Shown here in pieces: positions 15,285 through 22,528 of a stretch of DNA of 64,000 bases (its first letter is position 1; every line of letters starts with the position of its first letter). A program made the position numbers and the translations under genes. The DNA comes from Porticoccus sp. W117 (GTDB lineage: Bacteria; Pseudomonadota; Gammaproteobacteria; Pseudomonadales; Porticoccaceae): NCBI RefSeq assembly GCF_030341905.1, contig NZ_JATAAF010000009.1, positions 44,406 through 108,405 on the forward strand, given 5' to 3'. The notes under the pieces were generated by a model, which was not told where the DNA came from, did no database searches, and was given only the letters and a program-made list of their open reading frames with translations.

Positions 15285-17282
15285 ATGAAAACCTACTCCA
15301 TTGGCATCGATACCGGTGGCACGTACACCGACGCCGTTATCATGGACGCCCAAAGTCGCCGCCTGGTGGCCTCAGCCAAAGCCTTGACCACCAAAGGCGA
15401 TCTCGCGCTGGGCGTCGGCGAAGCGCTGGAGAAAGTACTGGTATCCGCCGGAGAAACCATCGACCGCAGCGCTATCAACCTGGTATCTCTGTCAACCACA
15501 CTGGCAACCAATGCTCTGGTGGAAGGCCACGGCTCGGCGGTGGGTGTATTTCTGATCGGCTTTGACGACGGCATGGCGGCACGCACACAAATTGCCAAAG
15601 CTGTGCCCAGCGCCAAGGTTTTCCGCATCCGGGGCGGGCACAAATACACCGGGCAGGAACAGGCCGCACTGGACACCAAAGCCATAGAAACTGTACTGGC
15701 TAACGAGGGCGCAAACCTGGATGCTTTTGCGGTTGCCTCACACTACTCCGTGCGCAACCCCAACCACGAGCGCCGCACCGAAGAACTGATTCACCAGATA
15801 ACCGGCTGCCCGGTTACCGCCTCCTGCGATTTGTCCGCAGCTCTCGATGGCCCCAAACGCGCTCTTACCGCAACCTTTAATGCGCGAATTATTTCCCTGA
15901 TTGTCGCCCTTGAGCAGGCCGTGCGCAGCAGCATGGCCAAACAGGGTATCGACGCACAATTGATGATCGTAAAAGGTGACGGTTCTATTGCCACTGCAGA
16001 ATCGGTGATTGCCAAACCCATTGAAACCATTCTCTCTGGCCCTGCCGCCAGTGTTATTGGCGCGCGTTTCCTGGCCAATAAAGCGGACTTTGTGCTGTCC
16101 GATATTGGCGGCACCACATCGGACATCGCCACGGTGATCAACGGCTGGCCGAAACTCAATGAGCAAGGCTCAGAAGTGGGAGGCTTTCGCACTCTGGTGC
16201 GAGCCATCGACATGCAAACTTTCGGCTTGGGTGGCGACAGCAAGGCCGAAGTGGATTTTGAAGGGGTGGTTTCCCTGGGCAACAATCGCGTTGTGCCCAT
16301 GTCACTGCTGGCGCATCGCTGGCCCCATATCGTGGATGAATTAGCCGCCGCACTGACAAAGAACAAGGGCATGCGAGGAGCTACCCACTACCTGCTGTTC
16401 CCGGAGGGCACAGAACCCGGCGTATTCCCCAACGACCTGAGCGCAGCAGAAAAAGATTTTCTGGCGAGGCTCAAGCCGGATAAACCAACGCTTTATAACG
16501 ACGCCATATACGGCGCCGCTGACCGCTCGCGGGTTACGCGCCTGGTCAATCGCGGCATTATTCAGGAGTCCGGCTGCACCCCTTCCGATGCTGCTCACAT
16601 ACTGGGGCTGCAATCCCAGTGGTCGGCAAAAGGGGCGCAGCTGGCGTTTGAATTATTGGGCCGCGCCAATGGGCTCATCTCCGCCGATGTAGAAGCTGAC
16701 GTTAACCGGCTCGCGCAAAAGGTACACGCCGCGGTAGCGGGTAAGAGTACCCGCCTGGTGGTGGAGACATTGGCCGGCAAAAAATTTGCTGACAATGACC
16801 CGCTGCTGTCTTCGGTAGCAAACAATACTCACCGGGTCAGCAACCTGAGGGTTTCCCTGGTACCGAACATAGATGTTATTGCCGTGGGCGGGCCTGCGGG
16901 GGTTTTCTATCCGGCCGTGGGCGAACGCCTGGGGTGCGAGGTGATCATTCCTCAAGACGCCGAGGTGGCCAATGCCATTGGCGCCGCCACCGGTTCAATC
17001 AAGGTTCAGAGCGTAGTGGAAATCACGCGTTCCGATGCCGGAGGGTACCTGATCCACACTCACGAGGAACCTGTAGCCTGCAGCTCAGGGCCAAAAGCCA
17101 TCGACATGGCTCGCCAGCTGGCCCACGACCGGGCGCAGGCGGAATCAGAACTGATGGGTGGCCACTCCGGTGAAATAGAAATATCCGTCGATCGAATTGA
17201 TGTCCCCGGCCTCGACGAGAGCATCAGCCTGGTGGCTGCAACAGTGACGGCTGAAGTGGTTAGTAAAGTCAAAGAAGGCTAG
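15285..17282 (+). CDS. Hydantoinase/oxoprolinase A-type (HyuA-like) ATPase protein
   Basis: This 665-residue protein has the Hydant_A N-terminal domain (SIGIDTGGTYTDAVIMD, an ASKHA phosphate-binding loop, then LSTTLATNALVEG) and the larger hydantoinase A domain (SGPAASVIGARFLA, DIGGTTSDIATV, GLGGDSKAE, AVGGPAGVFYPAVG). Family members hydrolyse hydantoins or 5-oxoproline with ATP, usually together with a HyuB subunit; no HyuB gene is in the window. Start ATG 15285 has an AGAAG site. Its stop TAG is formed where a MITE-like element begins, so the original 3' end may have been changed. Possible substrates in this setting include N-methylhydantoin-like compounds leading to sarcosine, but this is speculative. 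A role as an ATPase helper is also possible. Confidence 0.85.
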   Translation: MKTYSIGIDTGGTYTDAVIMDAQSRRLVASAKALTTKGDLALGVGEALEKVLVSAGETIDRSAINLVSLSTTLATNALVEGHGSAVGVFLIGFDDGMAARTQIAKAVPSAKVFRIRGGHKYTGQEQAALDTKAIETVLANEGANLDAFAVASHYSVRNPNHERRTEELIHQITGCPVTASCDLSAALDGPKRALTATFNARIISLIVALEQAVRSSMAKQGIDAQLMIVKGDGSIATAESVIAKPIETILSGPAASVIGARFLANKADFVLSDIGGTTSDIATVINGWPKLNEQGSEVGGFRTLVRAIDMQTFGLGGDSKAEVDFEGVVSLGNNRVVPMSLLAHRWPHIVDELAAALTKNKGMRGATHYLLFPEGTEPGVFPNDLSAAEKDFLARLKPDKPTLYNDAIYGAADRSRVTRLVNRGIIQESGCTPSDAAHILGLQSQWSAKGAQLAFELLGRANGLISADVEADVNRLAQKVHAAVAGKSTRLVVETLAGKKFADNDPLLSSVANNTHRVSNLRVSLVPNIDVIAVGGPAGVFYPAVGERLGCEVIIPQDAEVANAIGAATGSIKVQSVVEITRSDAGGYLIHTHEEPVACSSGPKAIDMARQLAHDRAQAESELMGGHSGEIEISVDRIDVPGLDESISLVAATVTAEVVSKVKEG

Positions 17283-17549
17283 GGGCTGTTAACAATCATT
17301 TGATCGTTGCTGTTGCTCCTGAAAAGGCGTCAGGCAAGGCGTGAGGAGTGCGGTTTGGTTGCTCCAAATGAGCGACGAATAACACAGCATGACGCTTTTT
17401 CAGGGGCAACCCGAAGGGCTGGGCCCATTTTTTGCTCCAGCTGCGTTATCAGTCGCTTATGTAGAATAACTACACGGCACTCCTTCTGCCTTGCTGGAAC
17501 AAAAAATGAACTCCAGCAGCAATGACCAAATGATTGTTAACAGCCCCTA
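17280..17549. mobile_element. MITE-like element with 32-base terminal inverted repeats
   Basis: The ends 17281-17312 and 17517-17548 are inverted copies matching at 30 of 32 positions (GGGGCTGTTAACAATCATTT inward). The element is flanked by TA on both sides (17280-17281 and 17548-17549), as expected for a TA-targeting IS630/Tc1-type transposase. The interior is itself imperfectly palindromic (GAGGAGTGC near 17341-17349 against GCACTCCTT near 17478-17486) and has no coding frame. The left TA supplies the first two bases of the stop codon of the HyuA-type gene. Confidence 0.75.
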
Positions 17550-17555
17550 GAAACT

Positions 17556-17590
17556 AAAAAAGCCCTTCTCCTTTTCGGAGAAGGGCTTTT
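17556..17590. terminator. Bidirectional rho-independent terminator
   Basis: AAAAAGCCCTTCTCC (17557-17571) and GGAGAAGGGCTTTT (17577-17590) form a strong stem with A- and T-runs on both sides. It separates the convergent HyuA-type gene and the TPR protein gene ending at 17652. Confidence 0.9.
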
Positions 17591-17651
17591 CAGCGTTTGC
17601 TCTGACTACTTACTTAGAAACTATTGTCCTGAAATAAGTGTTCAGAAGCGA

Positions 17652-18140
17652 TTAAGCGCCTTTGTTGGTTTTTGCCAGGTCCAGGTTGCGCTCAACATAC
17701 AGCTTTTGGCTACCTACTTTGGTGGCGGTTTCCAGGTCTTTCACGCTGGCGTCAAAGTTGCCCAGTACAAAGTTCAGTACACCGCGGTTGTTGTGTGCTA
17801 CAGACTGCTCAAAGCCAGATTCAACAGCGAGGTCGCAGTAGGCTTGTGCATTTTCCAGCTGGCCGCTGGCAACATAAGCAACGCACAGGTTGTTGAGGAT
17901 CGGCGCGCGACGCAGGCTGCTTCCGGTATTTTCCAGTGCTTTGTGCAGCTTGGCGATACCGGCATCGTAATTGCCAGCTTCAACTTCGCGGGTGCCATGC
18001 ACTTCGCGGTCAGAGGTGCGCAGTTGCATAGCCAGATCCTGATCAGCACTTACAGGCTGTACAGTGGCCAAACCAAGAATGAAAGTTCCTGCAACCAGGG
18101 ACAGGGCGCGTACGGTAGATACTGAAGTAAATTTAGCCAT
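17652..18140 (-). CDS. Secreted small TPR protein
   Basis: The protein has 162 residues. A signal peptide (MAKFTSVSTVRALSLVAGTFILGLATVQPVSA) is followed by about three tetratricopeptide-like repeats: GNYDAGIAKLHKALENTG, PILNNLCVAYVASGQLENAQAYCDLAVE and AHNNRGVLNFVLGNFDASVKDLETA. It is probably a periplasmic scaffold protein; no catalytic motif is seen. A strong AGAGAGG ribosome site precedes ATG 18140. The gene diverges from the CadC-like regulator at 18403 and is bounded by the terminator at 17556. Both encode TPRs, but a functional link is not established. Confidence 0.82.
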   Translation of the reverse strand: MAKFTSVSTVRALSLVAGTFILGLATVQPVSADQDLAMQLRTSDREVHGTREVEAGNYDAGIAKLHKALENTGSSLRRAPILNNLCVAYVASGQLENAQAYCDLAVESGFEQSVAHNNRGVLNFVLGNFDASVKDLETATKVGSQKLYVERNLDLAKTNKGA

Positions 18141-18402
18141 TTTATCTGCCTCTCTATCTTTAAACTGTTGTGGTTAAGCGAGTTGTGGTTTTGTTGGCCG
18201 ATCACTGCGATACGGTTGAGCGCATTCTAGGTTTGCCCCCTGCTTTCGACCTGATGAAATCCCATAAAAACCCTAAAAAAAACCTAATGAATTCCTGATG
18301 AACCCACATTTAGTCGCTGCAAGTGCTTATTTTTCCTTGATTTCAAAGGAATGAGCCTATACAACGGCCCTGTTTACCCATTTCCGGATACGCCATTTTT
18401 TT

Positions 18403-20733
18403 ATGGATAGAAGTTTGATGGATGAAGATAACAACAGGCTGAGCTCACCCTTTGGTATCGGGCCACACCGGGTTGATCCCGGCGCCAATCGCATCACCAA
18501 TGGCGAATACACCAGCGTTGTTGAACCCAAGGCAATGGCCGTTCTTTGCGTGCTGGCGTATCGCGCTGGGGAAACAGTCAGTCGGGAGCAATTGCTGCAA
18601 CTGGTATGGCCTGGGCGAGTGGTGGTGGAAGAAACCCTGACCAGAGCCATATCCCAGTTACGAAATGCTCTGGGCGATTCCCCCAAAGAATCGAGCTACA
18701 TCCGCACAGTGCCCAAACAGGGCTATCGCCTCGTCGCCGAGGTAAACACATTGGCGCCCGCCTCCAAGAGCGTTGCGACAGAGCCAACACCCAAACCCGT
18801 TGATCCGCCGTCACCCCCCACTGCAGAAGCGACCCGGCGACGCTGGTGGCCAGGCATTGCCATTGCGGCCGCTTTAGCTGCGGCACTGTGGCTACTCTGG
18901 CCAAGCACACTTACACCAATGGCACCAAAAACACCAACAGCCAAGCAACCGGTGGCAGTGGCAAGCGCGCGACCGTCGCTAGCGGTATTGCCATTCAGAA
19001 ACCTGAGTGCAGACCCGCAAAGTGGTTATTTTGCCGAGGGGGTGAGCGAAGAATTGCTGGCGGCCCTGGCCAGTGTTCCGGGGTTGCGAGTACCTTCACG
19101 GCGCTCATCTTTTGCATTTAAGGGGCAGGACGTTTCCCTGGCAGAAATAGCCGATGCCCTTCAGGTGCGCCATATTCTCGAAGGCAGCGTGCGCCGCTCT
19201 GGCAACACCCTGCGCATCAGCGCCCAGTTGATTGACGCCAGCAGCGACAGCAACCTGTGGTCACGCCAGTACGAACGCGACCTGGATGGTGTATTTGCGG
19301 TGCAGCAGGAAATTGCCAACGAAGTGGCCAGTGTGCTGCAGGGCAAATTGTTGGCAAACAGCCAATCCGTTGAAATATCGCGCACCGAGAACATCCAGGC
19401 CTACAACGCTTATTTACAGGGCCTGTACTGGTGGATGAACGGCGACATCAGCGCCTGGTATTACCAGGCCAGAGATTCTTTCGAACACGCTGTCACCCTG
19501 GACCCGGACTTTGCGCCGGCCCACGCCGGGCTCGCCTATATCTATGCGCGTTCCAATTACTACAACAACTACCAGCCCATAGCCGTCACCGAAGAAAAAG
19601 CCAGGCAGGCCATTGAAAAAGCCCTCAGCCTGGACGACAGCTCGGTCAATGCCTACATTGCGCGGGCGGTGCTCGCCATGAGGGCAGCGGACTTCGACAC
19701 CGCGCAGCGGGATTTACAGCGCGCAGTTGAACTGAACCCCAACGATTCCACCGCTCGCTTTCTGGAATCGGAGATGTGGCTGAAAAACAACCAGCCACTG
19801 CGAGCCCTGGCCGCCGCCGAAAAAGCCCTCAGCCTCGACCCGCTGTCCCCCTGGATCAACGTCAATATGGCGCTGATGCTGTTTCATCTGGATCGCAAAG
19901 ACGATGCCGACACCATGATTGATCAGGCGCTGGCCATCGACCCGGACAACACCTGGGCACTGGCCTGGCGGGCCATTATTGCCCACTCTCGCGGCGCCAT
20001 TGCACAGGCCATCAAAGCGATGCAAACCTGCGTAGAGGTCGACGCATCATCACCGGTGAATGCGGCCTATCTGGGTTTTTTATTTCTGGAGCTGGAAGAA
20101 CATCAACAGGCTCAGGTCTGGTTTGAGCGCGCCGCCGCTTTACACGGCAACAGTGACGAAGCCCGGTTTTGGGCAGGGCTTACTGAGCGGGCAATCGCCA
20201 ACCAACACCCGGAAACGGTCGTCGCCCTCGCCCCTCGTCTAGGGCGGGTGGAAGCAACCCCCTATTCCCTGGTACCCACACTGCACACAGCTTTTGCCAA
20301 TGCTGAAAAGTATCAGCAGGGTATTGAGCTGCTGCGAAAAAGATATCCGGGGTTAACCTCTGCGAAAAACCCCACCGTTCGTATACACAATGTCGACGCC
20401 GCCATGGCCCTGAGTCATTTGTTGCAGGCCGCAGACAAGTCCGCCATCAACTTGACCGCTGCCATTGAAGAAACCATTAACACCTACCCCGCCTTATTGC
20501 GCTGGCAGGCGGTTGAAGCCCAGCTTTTGGCGCTCAAGGGTCGCCAGCAGGAAGCCCTGCAGTCACTCAAACAAGGCTTTGACCAGGGCTGGGTGAGGGA
20601 CTGGTGGTCACTGCAGCACCACCCGGCACTACAGCAACTAACCGGCTTGCCGGAATATGCTGAATTGACCGCCAACATTCGTCAGCGAATTGCCGAGCAG
20701 CGACAATTGTTACCGGAGGTACTGGATGAGTGA
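18403..20733 (+). CDS. CadC-like membrane-anchored winged-helix regulator with TPR sensor domain
   Basis: The protein has 776 residues. The N-terminal Trans_reg_C winged helix (about 12-110) shows EPKAMAVLCVLAYRAGETVSREQLLQLVW, then RAISQLRNALGDSP and IRTVPKQGYRLVAEV. A Pro-rich linker and one membrane helix (WWPGIAIAAALAAALWLLW, about 147-165) lead to an exported part. This begins with a FlgO/adenylate-cyclase-associated module (LAVLPFRNLSADPQSGYFAEGV, HILEGSVRRSGNTLRISAQL) and continues as a long TPR array. It should sense a periplasmic signal and regulate genes directly from the membrane. ATG 18403 is used; ATG 18418 with a nearby AGAAG is an alternative. The stop overlaps the GFA-fold gene, so the two are cotranslated. 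The target genes are unknown. Confidence 0.9.
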   Translation: MDRSLMDEDNNRLSSPFGIGPHRVDPGANRITNGEYTSVVEPKAMAVLCVLAYRAGETVSREQLLQLVWPGRVVVEETLTRAISQLRNALGDSPKESSYIRTVPKQGYRLVAEVNTLAPASKSVATEPTPKPVDPPSPPTAEATRRRWWPGIAIAAALAAALWLLWPSTLTPMAPKTPTAKQPVAVASARPSLAVLPFRNLSADPQSGYFAEGVSEELLAALASVPGLRVPSRRSSFAFKGQDVSLAEIADALQVRHILEGSVRRSGNTLRISAQLIDASSDSNLWSRQYERDLDGVFAVQQEIANEVASVLQGKLLANSQSVEISRTENIQAYNAYLQGLYWWMNGDISAWYYQARDSFEHAVTLDPDFAPAHAGLAYIYARSNYYNNYQPIAVTEEKARQAIEKALSLDDSSVNAYIARAVLAMRAADFDTAQRDLQRAVELNPNDSTARFLESEMWLKNNQPLRALAAAEKALSLDPLSPWINVNMALMLFHLDRKDDADTMIDQALAIDPDNTWALAWRAIIAHSRGAIAQAIKAMQTCVEVDASSPVNAAYLGFLFLELEEHQQAQVWFERAAALHGNSDEARFWAGLTERAIANQHPETVVALAPRLGRVEATPYSLVPTLHTAFANAEKYQQGIELLRKRYPGLTSAKNPTVRIHNVDAAMALSHLLQAADKSAINLTAAIEETINTYPALLRWQAVEAQLLALKGRQQEALQSLKQGFDQGWVRDWWSLQHHPALQQLTGLPEYAELTANIRQRIAEQRQLLPEVLDE

Positions 20734-21130
20734 TCTTAAATGGCACCCTGGCGGCTGCCACTGTGGTGCTGTCAGGTACGAAGTAAATGTGCCCAACAGG
20801 CTTGAAGCGGAAGATTGCAACTGCTCCATCTGTGCCATGTCCGGCAATGTCCACGTGATTGTGCCAGCCTCTCGTTTCCGCTTGTTGAAAGGGGAAAACC
20901 AGCTCACGGAATATCGTTTTAATACCGGTGTGGCCCGCCATCTGTTCTGCAAAATATGCGGGGTAAAAAGCTATTACATTCCCCGCTCCAACCCGGATGG
21001 CGTCGCCGTCACCTGGCGCTGCCTGGACGATTGGCAAACACTGGATGTCACCGAGAATTCATTTGATGGCCAGAACTGGGAGGCCAATGCGGGGGCATTG
21101 GCTCATAAATCCAGGGACGGTGAGACTTAA
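20726..21130 (+). CDS. GFA-family (glutathione-dependent formaldehyde-activating enzyme-like) protein
   Basis: This 134-residue zinc-binding protein of the GFA/Mss4-like fold has GGCHCGAVRYEV (two Cys), NCSICAMSG (Cys-x2-Cys) and LFCKICGVKSYYIPRS (Cys-x2-Cys), plus RCLDD near the end. The family was named for an enzyme proposed to condense formaldehyde with glutathione, but most members are uncharacterised. ATG 20726 has a GGAGG ribosome site and overlaps the regulator's stop by eight bases, indicating coupling. Formaldehyde is a by-product of N-demethylation, so a link with the flavoprotein at 7355 can be imagined, though nothing in the sequence proves it. Confidence 0.85.
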   Translation: MSDLKWHPGGCHCGAVRYEVNVPNRLEAEDCNCSICAMSGNVHVIVPASRFRLLKGENQLTEYRFNTGVARHLFCKICGVKSYYIPRSNPDGVAVTWRCLDDWQTLDVTENSFDGQNWEANAGALAHKSRDGET

Positions 21131-21134
21131 AAAA

Positions 21135-21235
21135 CGTCATCGCGAGCGCAGCGCGGCGATCCAGAGCCTCTACTGCGAAACCACTAGATTGCCGCGTCGC
21201 CTTTACTTTAAAAGAGAAAGGCTCCTCGCAATGAC
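21135..21235. repeat. Dispersed palindromic repeat, CGTCATCGCGAGCGCAGCG family
   Basis: It starts CGTCATCGCGAGCGCAGCG and ends GGCTCCTCGCAATGAC, complementary ends around a variable middle (CGGCGATCCAG...CTAGATTGCCGCG). Related copies are at 43,363, 54,339 and 59,020. It lies between two convergent genes. Confidence 0.8.
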
Positions 21236-21254
21236 AACCACGCGGGGATCACGG

Positions 21255-22304
21255 TTATTTCGAGGCTTTCCGCCGGCTGCGCCTTACTCTGGGTGCCCCC
21301 GAAGCACTCCCCGCTTCCATATCGTATTCTTTGCGGTTCTGAGCGTGACTGCCGGTGGATATTTCACCCAGCTTGGCCACAACATTTTCCAGAGTCACTG
21401 CTTCGTCGCCGTCAATGGAATCCAGCGCCTGGCGCATAACGGCAATATGCTCCGGTGTGGTGCCGCAGCATCCACCCACTATCCGCGCACCGGCAGCCAC
21501 CACCAGACGCACGTAGTCCGCCATTAACTCTGGCGTGCCATTGTATTTAATGGCGCCATCGACGTATTCGGGAATGCCACAATTGCCCTTGGCGATAATA
21601 ATATCTTCGCTGCCGGAGGCATCTTTCATATTCAGCACTGATGCCACCAATTCCGCCGGGCCCACACCGCAGTTGGAGCCGTAGGCCGTCAGCGGGGTGG
21701 ACGCCTCGTTGGCGTATCGAGCCAGGTCTGAAGGCATTACACCCATCATGGTTCGGCCATTGGTATCAAAGCTCATGGTGCAGACAATGGGCAGATTGGT
21801 TTTCGACGCCCCGGCTATGGCCGCTTGCACTTCTTCCATGGAGGACAGCGTCTCAATCCACAGAAGGTCCGCGCCGCCTCGCTCCAGAGCCAATGCCTGT
21901 TGTGCAAACGCCTGTTCTGCCTCGGCGATGGGAAAGGTACCCACCGGCTCAAGAATCTCTCCGGTTGGCCCCATGGAGCCAGCCACCAACACCTTGCGCC
22001 CGGATTTTTCCACTTCCGCCCTGGCAATAACCACAGCCTGCTCGTTGAGCTCGTCCACCGCATTATCCAGCTTGTGCAATTTCAAGCGGCAGGAAGTACC
22101 GCCAAAGCTGTTGGTCAGAACAATATCGGAACCGGCATCAATAAAGCGTTTATAGCTCTCGGCCACTCTGTCCCGGTGTTCCCTGTTCCATAATTCAGGC
22201 GAATCACCGGTTTGCAAACCCATCTGAAAATAGTTGGTTCCTGTAGCGCCATCCGCCAGCAGGCAGCCTTTTTCGTTTAACAATTCAGTTAACTGATTAG
22301 CCAT
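21255..22304 (-). CDS. Betaine-homocysteine S-methyltransferase-type enzyme
   Basis: This 349-residue zinc-dependent homocysteine S-methyltransferase has LLADGATGTNYFQMGL near the N-terminus and DIVLTNSFGGTSCRLKLH. The zinc ligands are the Cys in AYGSNCGVGPAEL and the pair in IVGGCCGTTPEHI. The N-terminal pattern resembles bacterial betaine-specific enzymes (Bmt/BHMT) rather than MmuM or MetH; it should move a methyl from glycine betaine to homocysteine, giving methionine and dimethylglycine. The C-terminal tail is Arg-rich (RVRRSRRKAS). The gene diverges from the MttB homologue at 22529 with 224 bases between. Both may use the same methyl donor, giving an assimilatory and a dissimilatory route; dimethylglycine would feed the flavoprotein at 7355. 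Confidence 0.85.
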   Translation of the reverse strand: MANQLTELLNEKGCLLADGATGTNYFQMGLQTGDSPELWNREHRDRVAESYKRFIDAGSDIVLTNSFGGTSCRLKLHKLDNAVDELNEQAVVIARAEVEKSGRKVLVAGSMGPTGEILEPVGTFPIAEAEQAFAQQALALERGGADLLWIETLSSMEEVQAAIAGASKTNLPIVCTMSFDTNGRTMMGVMPSDLARYANEASTPLTAYGSNCGVGPAELVASVLNMKDASGSEDIIIAKGNCGIPEYVDGAIKYNGTPELMADYVRLVVAAGARIVGGCCGTTPEHIAVMRQALDSIDGDEAVTLENVVAKLGEISTGSHAQNRKEYDMEAGSASGAPRVRRSRRKASK

Positions 22305-22405
22305 TATTAAATCCGGAATTTCAGGTCAGAAAATACCCGCAGTGTAAACGGATTCACCCACAATAGTCAGCCAATTATTGGCATTTGCAATTGACCAAAA
22401 AACGA

Positions 22406-22437
22406 GGCATAAAACACCCTGAATCGCGGTTTATGCC
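22406..22437. promoter_or_regulatory. Inverted repeat in betaine methyltransferase/MttB divergent region
   Basis: GGCATAAA (22406-22413) and TTTATGCC (22430-22437) are perfect complements with a 16-base spacer. They are centred between the divergent starts at 22304 and 22529, so this may be a shared operator. It also could fold as a weak hairpin. Confidence 0.5.
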
Positions 22438-22528
22438 GTGATGAGATATACCTTTGTCGCATATTAAATAGCAGTTTTTTTATGCACCACCATACTCTTA
22501 GTAACATTCACTTTTCAGGCAGCTTCCC

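Noticed and set aside
15285..17282. Complete N-methylhydantoinase or 5-oxoprolinase
   Set aside because: No HyuB-type subunit is encoded nearby, so full hydantoinase function cannot be claimed.
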